Origin: Blastochloris sulfoviridis
GTDB taxonomy: Bacteria; Pseudomonadota; Alphaproteobacteria; Rhizobiales; Xanthobacteraceae
Direction of reading: 5' to 3'
Assembly: GCF_008630065.1 (NCBI RefSeq)
Contig: NZ_VWPL01000021.1
Coordinates: forward strand, 1-64,000
Length of the DNA stretch: 64,000 nt
In this document: one piece after another, positions 8,798 to 18,246 of the stretch
Layout of the letters: each line of letters begins with the position of its first letter
Position numbering within the stretch: position 1 is the stretch's first letter
Translations under genes and position numbers: made by a program
The notes under the pieces: model-generated
Told to the model about the DNA's origin: nothing
Databases searched by the model: none
The model's input: the letters and a program-made list of their open reading frames with translations, nothing else

Positions 8798-8815
8798 TTA
8801 ACCGTTCCTTAACCG
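8798..8815 (+). promoter_or_regulatory. CtrA-type binding site, exact consensus
   Basis: The sequence TTAACCGTTCCTTAACC matches the alphaproteobacterial CtrA consensus TTAA-N7-TTAAC without a mismatch. It lies about 85 bp before the ATG of the giant secreted protein. TTAA is rare in this GC-rich window, and a second TTAA-N7-TTAA pair lies upstream of the Hint-domain gene at 31097-31111. Binding is inferred from sequence alone. Confidence 0.6.
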
Positions 8816-8899
8816 TGCGCTGTCGGCGCGGGGTGGTGCGCGCTTGCGTGCGCGCCGGCCCTCTCCCGACGCGTGCCTTGCGACGAGACAGGCCCGCCC

Positions 8900-11800
8900 A
8901 TGTCCACGACCCTCAGCGCCGGCGATATCGCCATCATCGGCATGAACGCCGACAACCCCGATGATTTCTCGTTCGTTCTGCTGACGGACGTGACGGCGGG
9001 CACCGAGATCACCTTCACCGACTCAGGCTGGAAGTCGACCGGCGGGTTCCGCCCCAATGAGGGCGCCAAGAAGTGGACCGCCGCCACCGATCTGTCGGCT
9101 GGCACCGTCATCAATTTCGTCGCCGACGCCGCCCAGTTCACCACCGCCAATGACAGCTCTGTCGGCACCGCCGGTCTGAACCTGTCGACCGATGGCGACC
9201 AGCTCGTCGCCTTCCAGGGCGCATCGTCCGCGCCGACGCTGCTGTTCGCGCTGTCGACGCACGGCAACGCCTTCAGCAGCGACGCCTCGGACTCGAATTC
9301 CACGGCCCTGCCGACCGGCCTCGTGGAGAACGTCACCGCTTTGGCGCGCGGCGCCGGCGCGCCGGGCGCGGAGTGGGACAATGTCGTCTATACCGGTCCG
9401 ACCAGCGGCACCAAGGAAGAGCTTCTGGCGGCGATCGGCAATGCCGCCAACTGGTCCGGCAGCAACAGCCTCCTGACCCAGATCACCGGCGATTTCTCGG
9501 TGACGTCCGAGGCCGCGCCGCAGACCATCGGCTTCGCCGACGAGTCGCTGAGCGTCAGCGCGGCCGAAGGTGACAGCGGCACCACCGTCTTCACCTTCAC
9601 GGTCGAGCGCAGCGGCGGCACCACCGGCGAGGTCGGCTTCTCCGGCACCATCGCGCTTGGCGCCACCGATGCCGCCGACTTCGCGGGCGGCGCGCCCACC
9701 ACGTTCGACGGCACGATCCCGGCCGGCGCCGAGTCCGCCACCATCACCGTGACCGTGGCCGGCGACACCGTGCCCGAGGACGCCGAGTCCTTCTCGCTCA
9801 CCCTCACCACCGTCGCCAATGACGACGCGGCGATCGACATCTCGATCGAGGCCACCGCGGCCACCGCCCAGGCGACCATCCTCGATGACGATTCCGCGAT
9901 CGGCGTCGATGTCGGCGGCATCACCATCCTCGATATGGCCGAGTCGCTGCAGGGGGCGGTCGAGACGCCGGTCGCCACCGAGACGCTCACCGTGACGCGC
10001 AAGGGCGGCTGGGTCTCCGGCGACGGCGAGGGCGGGGCCGAGTCGATCGCCTTCGACGCCGCCAATGCCCGCGCCTATGTCACCAGCGCCGCGGCCGACA
10101 CAATCGTCATTCTCGACCTCTCGAACCCCTTCACGCCGACCGAGATCGGCGAAATCGATCTTTCCACCTTGCCCGCCTATGGCGAGGTCAATTCGGTGGC
10201 GGTGAAGAACGGCATCGTCGCCGTCGCGGTGCAGAACATCGATGGCGGCGAGCCGGGCCTGGTGGCGCTCTTTGACGCCTCCGGCACGCTGATCAAGACC
10301 ATCACCGTGGGCGTGCTGCCCGACCAGCTCACCTTCAACCAGGACGGAACGCTGCTGCTGGTGGCCAACGAGGCCGAGCCCTACAACGACACGGCGGCCG
10401 GCGTGATCGAGAACGCGTCGGGCTCGGTGACGATCATCGACCTGTCCGGCGGCGCCGCCGCGGCCGATGTGCGCAACACCATCGGCTTCACCGCGCTCGA
10501 CGGCAGCGAGGCGCTGCTCGCCACCCTCGGCATCAAGACCTACACCGGCACGGCGGCCGGCGCGGTGCCGACCGCCTCCCAGGACATCCAGCCCGAATAT
10601 ATCGCCGTGTCGCCGGACGGCACCACGGCCTATGTCACGCTGCAGGAGGTCAATGCGGTCGCGGTGATCGATCTGACTGACACGGCGGCCGACAAGCCGG
10701 TGTCGATCCTGCCGCTCGGCTATGTCGATTTCAGCCTGGAGGGCAACGAGGCCGACTTCTCCGATCGCGACGGCGCGGGCAACACGACCTCGATCTCGGT
10801 CGGCAATGCCCCGGTGAAGGGTCTGCTGCAGCCCGACGCCATCGCCTCCTTCGAGATCGCTGGCGTCACCTACTTCATCACCGCCAATGAGGGCGACTCG
10901 CGCATCGTCAATGGCGGCGCCGACGGCTACAACGAGGCGCGCGCCAGCAGCCTGACCGATCCCGACAATCCCGACTACGCCCGCCTCAATGTCGACACCA
11001 CCTGGTCGAGCGCGACCGATCTCTATTCGTTCGGTGGCCGCGGCTTCTCGATCTTCCAGCAGAATGCCGACGGCACCATCGTCAAGGTCGAGGAGACCGG
11101 CGGCGACTTCGAGCAGATCATCGCCGCGCTGCCCAACGCCTCGGCGGTGTTCAACGGCGAGAATGGCGGCGGCTTCGACACCCGCTCCGACAACAAGGGC
11201 GCCGAGCCGGAAGGCGTGGTGGTCGGCGAGGTCAACGGCAAGACCTACGCCTTCGTCGCGCTGGAGCGCATCGGCGGCATCATGGTCTGGGACGTCTCCA
11301 CGCCGTCGGACGCCAAGTACGTCACCTACCTCGCGCCGACCAGCGACGACTACGGCCCCGAGGTGATCACCTTCGTCTCCGCCGAGGACAGCCCGACCGG
11401 CCGCGCCTTCGTGATGACGGCGAACGAGGTCTCCGGCTCCGTCACCGTCTATGATCTCGAAGACCCGGCGGTGACCAAGATCAGCGCCATCCAGGGCGAG
11501 GGCGCCTCCAGCGCCATGGTCGGCCAGACCGTGACGGTCGAGGCCATCGTGGTCGGCCACTTCCAGAACGGCGACGCCGACAGCTCGCGCAACCTCAACG
11601 GCTTCTACCTGCAGGAGGAGGCGTTCGACGCCGACGGCAACCCGCTCACCTCCGAGGGCATCTTCATCTATGGCGGCTCGGTGGACGTCGCGATCGGCGA
11701 CCGCGTGCGCGTCACCGGCACGGTGAGCGAGTATTACGGCCTCACCGAGATTTCCGCCTCCAGCATCACCGTGCTGGAAGCGAACGCGGTGGCCGACATC

Positions 11801-14800
11801 AACACCATGGCGACCGAGATCGACCTGCCGGCGGCGGATTCGTCGGTGAGCCAGGATGGCGACTACCAGGCCGACCTCGAAGCCTATGAGGGCATGCTGG
11901 TCACCATCCCCGAGACGCTGACCGTCACCGAGCAGTACAATCTCGACCGCTTCAACGAGATCAAGCTGGTGGCTGGCGAGCGCCCCGAGCAGTTCACCCA
12001 GGACAACGCGCCGGACGCGGAAGCCTACCAGGCCTATCTGGAAGATCTCGGCGCCCGCACCATCACCTATGACGACGGCCTGAACGTCCAGAACACCGCC
12101 ATCGCCAATCTCGACGGCTTCGGCCCGGTCTACAACACCGACACGGCGCCGCGCATGGGCGACACCGTGACCGGGCTGACCGGCGTGCTCGACTATCAGT
12201 GGGCCGGCGCCTCGGCCTCGGGCGCGACCTGGCGCGTCCGCTCGGTCGAGAACGGCACCAACACCTTCGAGGATGGCGCCAACGTCCGCACCGACACGCC
12301 GGCGGATGTCGGCGGCGACATCACGGTCGCCTGTTTCAACGTGCTGAACTACTTCGTCACGCTCGACAATGGCGCGAGCACGGCGATCGGCGCGGAGCCG
12401 CGCGGCGCCGACACGGCCGAGGAGTTCGCCCGCCAGACCGACAAGCTGGTCGATGCGCTGATCGCGATCGACGCCGACGTACTGGCGCTGATCGAGCTGG
12501 AGAACGATTTCCTCGAAGGCTCGTCCGGCAACGCCATCGCGTATCTCGTCGATGAGCTCAACGCCGTGCTCGGCGCCGGCACCTACGACTGGGTGCGGCC
12601 CGGCGAGCGGTTCGTCGGCACCGACGCCATCGCCGTCGGCTTCATCTACAAGCCCTCGGCGGTCGAGGTGTCGATCGACACCACGATCGAGACCCTCGAC
12701 GACTCCGACCTCGCGGCCATCGGCATGGGCGACCTTCTCGGCCAGAGCACGGTCGGCGGCGTCTTCGATGGCGAGAACACCAGCCGCAACGCGCTGGCGG
12801 TGACCTTCACCGAGCTCGCGACCGGCGAGGAATTCACCGCCATCGCCAATCACCTCAAGTCGAAGAGCGGCACCGGCACCGGCGTCGATGCCGACCAGCT
12901 CGACGGCCAGGGCGCCTGGCAGAACCAGCGCGAGCTGGCGGCCACCGCGCTCACCGCCTGGGCGGCGAGCGATCCCACCGGCTCGGGCGATACCGACATT
13001 CTCCTGCTCGGCGACTTCAACGCCTATTCGCAGGAGGACGCGATCGGCATCATCGAGGACGCCGGCTACGAGGATCTGCAGGCGCGCGAGGGCAACGCCT
13101 ATTCCTACGTGTTCGACGGCCAGACCGGCACGCTCGACTACGTCTTCGCCAACACGAGCCTCGCTTCGCAGGTTACCGGCGTCACCACCTGGCACATCAA
13201 TGCCGATGAGGCCGACGCCCTCGACTACAACACCGATTACGGCCGCGACACCGCGATCTTCGACGCCGACACCTCTGTCCGCGTCTCCGACCACGATCCG
13301 CTGATCATTGGACTCGACCTTACGGAGACCCCGCAAGTGACCTACACGCTTCAGATCCTGCACGCCTCGGACTTCGAGGCCGGCCTCAAGGCGGTCGACC
13401 GCGCCGGCAACTTCGCCGCCATCGTCGACTACCTCGAAGAAACCTACGCCAACTCGATCACCCTGTCGTCGGGCGACAACTTCATTCCCAGCCCGTTCTT
13501 CAGCGCCGGCGGCGACCCGTCACTGAAGGAGGTCTACGAGACCGCGCTGGAGACCTATTACGGCCTGGCGGCCGGCACACTCAGCATCTCGCCGGGCTTC
13601 GGCACTGCCGACATGGCGATGCTCGACATCATCGGCGTGCAGGCCTCGGCGGTCGGCAATCACGAGTTCGACGCCGGCACCAAGGCGCTCGGCGACATCA
13701 TCAAGCAGACCGCGGGCTATCCCGGCGCCCAGTTTCCCTATCTGTCGGCGAACCTCGACTTTTCGGGCGACAGCAATCTGGCCTCGGTCTACACCAGCAC
13801 CATCCAGGATGCGTCGAACTATTCCGGCTTCCCCTCGACGGCCGGCAACTCCAAGAAGATCGCGCCCGCCACGATCATCGAGGAAAATGGCGAGATGATC
13901 GGCGTCGTCGGCGCCACGACCCAGATCGTCGAGAGCATCTCCTCGACCGGCGGCGTCGATGTGATCGGCGATGACGTGAACGACATGGCGGCGCTGGCCG
14001 CCATCCTGCAGCCGACCATCGACGCGCTGCTCGCCCAGGGCATCAACAAGATCATCCTGGTCAGCCACCTCCAGCAGCTTTCGCTGGAACAGGAACTGGC
14101 GCCGCTGCTGCACGGCGTCGACGTGATCGTCGCCGGCGGCTCGCACACGCTGCTGGCCGATGATCAGGACACGCTGCGCGCCGGCGACACCGCGGCGGGC
14201 ACCTATCCGATCGTCACCACCAATGCCGACGGCAAGACCACGCTGATCGTCAACACCGATGGCGAATACTCCTATGTCGGCCGCCTGGTGGTGAGCTTCG
14301 ACGAGAATGGCGACGTGATCGCCGACAGCGTCGACGCGAACGTCAGCGGCGCCTACGCTACCACCGACGAGGTGGTCGAGGATCTCTATGCGGACGTCAT
14401 CGACGTCGATGCCGACGGCGACATCGACGCGGATGATGCCGATCCGTTCGCCGAAGGCAGCCGCGGCGATCTCGTCGACGACATCGCCCAGGCGGTCGGC
14501 GCGGTGATCGATGCCCAGGACGGCAACGTTTTCGGCTCCACCGACGTCTATCTCGAAGGCCGCCGCGCCGAGGCGCGCACCGAGGAGACCAATCTCGGCG
14601 ACCTCAGCGCCGACGCCAATCTCTGGTACGCGCAGAAGGCCGACGCCACCGTGATGGTGTCGATCAAGAATGGCGGCGGCATCCGCGACTCGATCGGCAC
14701 CGTCTATGCGGTGGGCGACGATGCGGTGGAGAGCCCGCCGGTCGCCAATGAGGAGGTCGGCAAGGAGGAGGGCGAGGTCTCGCAGCTCGACATCGCCAAC

Positions 14801-16258
14801 TCGCTGCGCTTCAACAATTCGCTGTCGCTGGTCACCGTCACCGCCGCCCAGCTCCTGCTGGTGCTGGAGCACGCCGTGGCCGCCACGACGGCGACCGCCA
14901 CGCCGGGTCAGTTCGCGCAGATCGGCGGCATCGCCTATTCGTTCGATAAGGATCTGCCGGCCGGCAGCCGCGTGCTGTCGGCGGCGCTCCTCAACGAGGA
15001 TGGCGTTCCGACCGTCGCCCTGGTCCAGAATGGCGAGCTCGTCGTCGATCCGGCGATGGCGATCCGGGTGGTGACGCTGAGCTTCCTGCTCACCGGCGGC
15101 GACAGCTATCCGTTCGCCAGCTTCATCGCGGCCGATCCGGCCTTCGCCAACGTCGTCAATCTGACGGCGGACCTGGTGCCGGATGACGGGCAGGTGGCGA
15201 CCTTCGCCGCCGAGGGCACCGAGCAGGATGCGTTCGCCGAATACATGGCGGCGAACTATTCCGACACGCCCTACGACGTGGCCGACACCGACAAGGCAAA
15301 CGACACGCGCATCCAGAACCTCGACGACCGCGCCGACACCGTGCTGCAGGCTGCGGCCGAGACGGTGAAGGGCGATGCCGGCAACAACACGCTCACCGGC
15401 GCGCTCGGCAACGACATCCTGTGGGACGGCACCGGCAACGACACGCTGGTGGGCAATGACGGCAACGACTACCTGGTCGGTGGCGCGGGTGCCGATACGC
15501 TGATCGGCGGCGCGGGCATCGACACGGCGGTCTTCTCCACCGCCGGTTCGGGTGTCATCGTCAACCTCGCGACGGGCCAGGGCAGCGGCGGCGACGCCGC
15601 GGGCGACACCTATGACAGCATCGAGCAGGTCATCGGCTCGGCCTTCGGCGACACGCTGATCGGCGACGACGGCGACAACGTCTTCCAGGCCGGCGCCGGC
15701 GACGACACGGTCAATGGCGGCGGCGGCAACGACATCATCTATGCCGGCGCGGGTGCCGATGCACAGAATGGCGGCGCGGGCACCGACCGCGTGATCTATT
15801 CCGCCTCGGCCGCGGGCGTGACGGTGAACCTCGCGACCGGCCAGGGCAGCGGCGGCGACGCGGAAGGCGACACCTTCAGCGGCATCGAGCAGGTCATCGG
15901 CTCCGAGCACGCCGACACGCTGATCGGCGACGGCGTCGACAACGCGCTGAAGGGCGGTTCCGGCGATGACAGGCTGAACGGCGGCGCCGGCAACGACATC
16001 CTGATCGGCGACGCGGGGGCCGACACCTTCGTGTTCAATGCCGGCTTCGGCATCGATCAGGTGAAGGACTTCGCGGTGGGCACGGACACGATCGAGTTCT
16101 CGACCGACGTGTTCGCCGACTTCGCCGAGGTCCAGGCGGCGATGGTGGATACCGGCAGCGGCTATCTCGCGATCTGGGCCGACACCGGCACCAATGGCGT
16201 GGGGCTGTGGGGCGTCACCGCGGCCCAGCTCACCGCCGACGACTTCCGCTTCGTGTGA
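8900..16258 (+). CDS. Giant secreted Calx-beta/ExeM-NucH nuclease/5'-nucleotidase/RTX protein
   Basis: A 2452-residue multidomain protein without a Sec signal peptide. In order: an N-terminal lamin-tail-like domain (about 1-200); Calx-beta (212-330); a choice-of-anchor-I propeller-like region (about 335-855); an ExeM/NucH segment with an OB-like part and an endonuclease/exonuclease/phosphatase domain from about 1143, with IELEND, GDFN (Asp1372, Asn1374) and DHDPL (Asp1464, His1465); a 5'-nucleotidase module from about 1485 with GNHEFD (His1588), NGGGIRDS and TGGDSYP; an Asp-rich DVDADGDIDADD segment; and RTX nonapeptides GGxGxDxLx (about 2160-2375) before a type I secretion C-terminus. It could cut extracellular DNA and dephosphorylate the products. 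The first metallophosphatase motif reads SDFE, with Glu1493 where His is usual. ATG 8900 is preferred to TTG 8873. The exporter at 23936-27002 is a candidate partner. Confidence 0.9.
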   Translation: MSTTLSAGDIAIIGMNADNPDDFSFVLLTDVTAGTEITFTDSGWKSTGGFRPNEGAKKWTAATDLSAGTVINFVADAAQFTTANDSSVGTAGLNLSTDGDQLVAFQGASSAPTLLFALSTHGNAFSSDASDSNSTALPTGLVENVTALARGAGAPGAEWDNVVYTGPTSGTKEELLAAIGNAANWSGSNSLLTQITGDFSVTSEAAPQTIGFADESLSVSAAEGDSGTTVFTFTVERSGGTTGEVGFSGTIALGATDAADFAGGAPTTFDGTIPAGAESATITVTVAGDTVPEDAESFSLTLTTVANDDAAIDISIEATAATAQATILDDDSAIGVDVGGITILDMAESLQGAVETPVATETLTVTRKGGWVSGDGEGGAESIAFDAANARAYVTSAAADTIVILDLSNPFTPTEIGEIDLSTLPAYGEVNSVAVKNGIVAVAVQNIDGGEPGLVALFDASGTLIKTITVGVLPDQLTFNQDGTLLLVANEAEPYNDTAAGVIENASGSVTIIDLSGGAAAADVRNTIGFTALDGSEALLATLGIKTYTGTAAGAVPTASQDIQPEYIAVSPDGTTAYVTLQEVNAVAVIDLTDTAADKPVSILPLGYVDFSLEGNEADFSDRDGAGNTTSISVGNAPVKGLLQPDAIASFEIAGVTYFITANEGDSRIVNGGADGYNEARASSLTDPDNPDYARLNVDTTWSSATDLYSFGGRGFSIFQQNADGTIVKVEETGGDFEQIIAALPNASAVFNGENGGGFDTRSDNKGAEPEGVVVGEVNGKTYAFVALERIGGIMVWDVSTPSDAKYVTYLAPTSDDYGPEVITFVSAEDSPTGRAFVMTANEVSGSVTVYDLEDPAVTKISAIQGEGASSAMVGQTVTVEAIVVGHFQNGDADSSRNLNGFYLQEEAFDADGNPLTSEGIFIYGGSVDVAIGDRVRVTGTVSEYYGLTEISASSITVLEANAVADINTMATEIDLPAADSSVSQDGDYQADLEAYEGMLVTIPETLTVTEQYNLDRFNEIKLVAGERPEQFTQDNAPDAEAYQAYLEDLGARTITYDDGLNVQNTAIANLDGFGPVYNTDTAPRMGDTVTGLTGVLDYQWAGASASGATWRVRSVENGTNTFEDGANVRTDTPADVGGDITVACFNVLNYFVTLDNGASTAIGAEPRGADTAEEFARQTDKLVDALIAIDADVLALIELENDFLEGSSGNAIAYLVDELNAVLGAGTYDWVRPGERFVGTDAIAVGFIYKPSAVEVSIDTTIETLDDSDLAAIGMGDLLGQSTVGGVFDGENTSRNALAVTFTELATGEEFTAIANHLKSKSGTGTGVDADQLDGQGAWQNQRELAATALTAWAASDPTGSGDTDILLLGDFNAYSQEDAIGIIEDAGYEDLQAREGNAYSYVFDGQTGTLDYVFANTSLASQVTGVTTWHINADEADALDYNTDYGRDTAIFDADTSVRVSDHDPLIIGLDLTETPQVTYTLQILHASDFEAGLKAVDRAGNFAAIVDYLEETYANSITLSSGDNFIPSPFFSAGGDPSLKEVYETALETYYGLAAGTLSISPGFGTADMAMLDIIGVQASAVGNHEFDAGTKALGDIIKQTAGYPGAQFPYLSANLDFSGDSNLASVYTSTIQDASNYSGFPSTAGNSKKIAPATIIEENGEMIGVVGATTQIVESISSTGGVDVIGDDVNDMAALAAILQPTIDALLAQGINKIILVSHLQQLSLEQELAPLLHGVDVIVAGGSHTLLADDQDTLRAGDTAAGTYPIVTTNADGKTTLIVNTDGEYSYVGRLVVSFDENGDVIADSVDANVSGAYATTDEVVEDLYADVIDVDADGDIDADDADPFAEGSRGDLVDDIAQAVGAVIDAQDGNVFGSTDVYLEGRRAEARTEETNLGDLSADANLWYAQKADATVMVSIKNGGGIRDSIGTVYAVGDDAVESPPVANEEVGKEEGEVSQLDIANSLRFNNSLSLVTVTAAQLLLVLEHAVAATTATATPGQFAQIGGIAYSFDKDLPAGSRVLSAALLNEDGVPTVALVQNGELVVDPAMAIRVVTLSFLLTGGDSYPFASFIAADPAFANVVNLTADLVPDDGQVATFAAEGTEQDAFAEYMAANYSDTPYDVADTDKANDTRIQNLDDRADTVLQAAAETVKGDAGNNTLTGALGNDILWDGTGNDTLVGNDGNDYLVGGAGADTLIGGAGIDTAVFSTAGSGVIVNLATGQGSGGDAAGDTYDSIEQVIGSAFGDTLIGDDGDNVFQAGAGDDTVNGGGGNDIIYAGAGADAQNGGAGTDRVIYSASAAGVTVNLATGQGSGGDAEGDTFSGIEQVIGSEHADTLIGDGVDNALKGGSGDDRLNGGAGNDILIGDAGADTFVFNAGFGIDQVKDFAVGTDTIEFSTDVFADFAEVQAAMVDTGSGYLAIWADTGTNGVGLWGVTAAQLTADDFRFV

Positions 16259-16275
16259 TCGAACTGCGATCGAGA

Positions 16276-16297
16276 CTCCGGCCCGCAAGGGCCGGAG
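16276..16297 (+). terminator. Hairpin after the giant gene
   Basis: A perfect 9-bp GC-rich stem (CTCCGGCCC against GGGCCGGAG) with the tetraloop GCAA lies 17 bp after the stop at 16258. The T tract behind it is poor (CTTCACACGGTTT). It is probably a transcription terminator or 3'-end stabiliser. Confidence 0.6.
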
Positions 16298-16302
16298 CTT
16301 CA

Positions 16303-16597
16303 CACGGTTTCCAGCGGAGTTGCTCGAAGAGCCTATTCCCCAGGAGCCGCGCTCCCTTTCCCTCTCCCACCCGGACCGCGCTTGCGCGCGTCCGGGCGTA
16401 GGCTCTTGTGGGAGAGGGTGCCGAGCGATCCTCAGATCGCAAGGCGGGTGAGGGGTGAATCTTCCAGCATTCGCAATATGTACCCCTCACCCGGCTCGAC
16501 CTCGCCAACGCTCGGTCTCGCCACCCTCTCCCACAAGGGGAGAGGGAAGAAGCGGAACCCTCTCCCACAAGCGCCTGCGCCCGGGCGGGAGAGGGAG
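16303..16597. repeat. Composite palindromic repeat between giant gene and trpE
   Basis: One outer-arm-like sequence (ACGGTTTCCAGC) is followed by two inverted CCCTCTCC/GGAGAGGG hairpins and the usual centre, then a third half with a long loop. It fills the 370-bp gap between the convergent giant gene and trpE. Together with the copy at 6622-6901 it flanks the phosphoesterase block that separates trpE from trpG. Confidence 0.8.
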
Positions 16598-16628
16598 AAG
16601 AAGGCCGCGTCACGCGCCCGGCGCCGCC

Positions 16629-18137
16629 TCACTGCCCGCGGCCGGCTCCGGCGGCGAAGCGGCGCGCCTCCTCGGCGGCGCGGAACTGCGCCTTGGCCTT
16701 GTTGACGCATTCGGCCTGCTCGCTCGCCGGCACGCTGTCATGGACGATGCCGGCGCCGGCCTGCACATACATGCGGCCGTCCTTCACCACCGAGGTGCGC
16801 AGCACGATGCAGGTGTCCATGTCGCCGTCGGCGCCGAAATAGCCGATGGCGCCGGCATAGGGGCCGCGCTTGTCCTTCTCCAGTTCGTCGATGATCTGCA
16901 TCGCCCGCACCTTGGGCGCGCCCGACACCGTGCCGGCCGGGAAGCCCGCCACCAGCGCGTCGAGCGCATCGCGCTTGGGATCGAGCCGCCCCTCGACATT
17001 GGAGACGATGTGCATGACGTGGCTGTAGCGCTCGATGAAGAACTTGTCGGTGACGGTGACCGAGCCGATCGACGACACCCGGCCGACGTCGTTGCGGCCG
17101 AGATCGAGCAGCATCAGATGCTCGGAGATCTCCTTGGGGTCGGCGAGAAGCTCGGCCTCCAGCGCGTGATCCTCGGCTGGGTTTGCGCCGCGCGGCCGGG
17201 TGCCGGCGATCGGCCGGATCGTCACCTTGCCGTCGCGCAGCCGCACCAGGATCTCGGGCGACGAGCACACCACCGAGAAGTCGTCGAAGGCGAGATAGAC
17301 CAGGAACGGCGCCGGGTTGACGCGGCGCAGCGCCCGGTAGAGCGCGAACGGCGGCAGCGTGAACGGCGCCTCGAACCGCTGCGCCAGTACCACCTGGAAG
17401 ATGTCGCCGGCGAGGATGTACTCCTTCGCCTTGGCCACCATCGCGTGGTACTCGTCGGGCGTGGTGTTCGAGGTCAGCTCCGCCGTGAGGCAGGAGAGGT
17501 CGGCGGCCGGCGGCGTCTTGTCGAGCGCGGCATCGAGCCGCTCGACCATCTCGGTCAGCCGGTCGACGGCGCGGGCATGGGCCTGGCTCGGGCTCACGCC
17601 CGGCATGGGGCGCACCGGCGTCACCATGGTGATCTCGTCGCGCACCGCGTCGAACACCACGACGATGGTCGGGCGGATCAGGATGGCGTCGGGCACGCCG
17701 ATCGGGTCCGGCTTGTCGGACGGCAGCTTCTCCATCAGCCGCACCATGTCGTAGCCGAGATAGCCGAAGATGCCGGCCGCCATCGGCGGCAGGCCCGGCG
17801 GCAAGTCGATCGCCGATTCGGCGACCAGCCCGCGCAGCGCCTGCAGCGGCGGCTCGGCGCACGGCTCGAAGGCGTCCGGCTGCGTGAGCGCGTGGCGGTT
17901 GATCTCGGACGACGCGCCCTGGCAGCGCCAGATCACGTCCGGCGCCAGTGCCAGGATCGAATAGCGGCCGCGCACCGCGCCGCCCTCCACCGATTCGAGC
18001 AGCACCGCATTGGGCCGCCCGTCGGCGAGCTTGAGGAAGGCGGAGACCGGGGTTTCGAGGTCGGCGACCAGGGTCGTCCACACCACGCTCGGCCGGTCGA
18101 CCGGAAACGCCTCAATGGCGGGCTCGATTTTCAGCAT
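16629..18137 (-). CDS. trpE: Anthranilate synthase component I
   Basis: A 502-residue TrpE that makes anthranilate from chorismate and ammonia, the first step of tryptophan synthesis, together with TrpG (5740-6357). The catalytic domain has RPIAGTRPRG, EHLMLLDLGRNDVGRVS, FPAGTVSGAPKVRAMQIIDELE and YAGAIGYFG, typical chorismate-utilising signatures. The N-terminal regulatory region includes a LLES motif like the one used for tryptophan feedback binding. ATG at 18137. It is on the same strand as trpGDC but about 10 kb away, split from it by two opposite-strand phosphoesterase genes. ppiD is upstream on the same strand with a 109-bp gap. Confidence 0.97.
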   Translation of the reverse strand: MLKIEPAIEAFPVDRPSVVWTTLVADLETPVSAFLKLADGRPNAVLLESVEGGAVRGRYSILALAPDVIWRCQGASSEINRHALTQPDAFEPCAEPPLQALRGLVAESAIDLPPGLPPMAAGIFGYLGYDMVRLMEKLPSDKPDPIGVPDAILIRPTIVVVFDAVRDEITMVTPVRPMPGVSPSQAHARAVDRLTEMVERLDAALDKTPPAADLSCLTAELTSNTTPDEYHAMVAKAKEYILAGDIFQVVLAQRFEAPFTLPPFALYRALRRVNPAPFLVYLAFDDFSVVCSSPEILVRLRDGKVTIRPIAGTRPRGANPAEDHALEAELLADPKEISEHLMLLDLGRNDVGRVSSIGSVTVTDKFFIERYSHVMHIVSNVEGRLDPKRDALDALVAGFPAGTVSGAPKVRAMQIIDELEKDKRGPYAGAIGYFGADGDMDTCIVLRTSVVKDGRMYVQAGAGIVHDSVPASEQAECVNKAKAQFRAAEEARRFAAGAGRGQ

Positions 18138-18246
18138 GGCATGATTTCGACTTGTCTGGCGGGGCTTGGTTGGGGCGTGTCGCGGCTTCGCAGGCGCAGC
18201 GTCGCGGGCGGATCGCCGGCGCGCACGCGTGCGCGGTCGGCACGGA

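Noticed and set aside
9023-16303. Two very long minus-strand open frames (about 1446 and 927 codons) opposite the giant gene
   Set aside because: Their translations are Arg/Gly/Ala/Val/Asp-rich without recognisable domains, while the plus strand has catalytic motifs and RTX repeats. They arise from strong third-position GC bias.
18138-18246. Tryptophan attenuator or leader peptide in front of trpE
   Set aside because: No short frame with consecutive Trp codons and no antiterminator-like pairing is visible.
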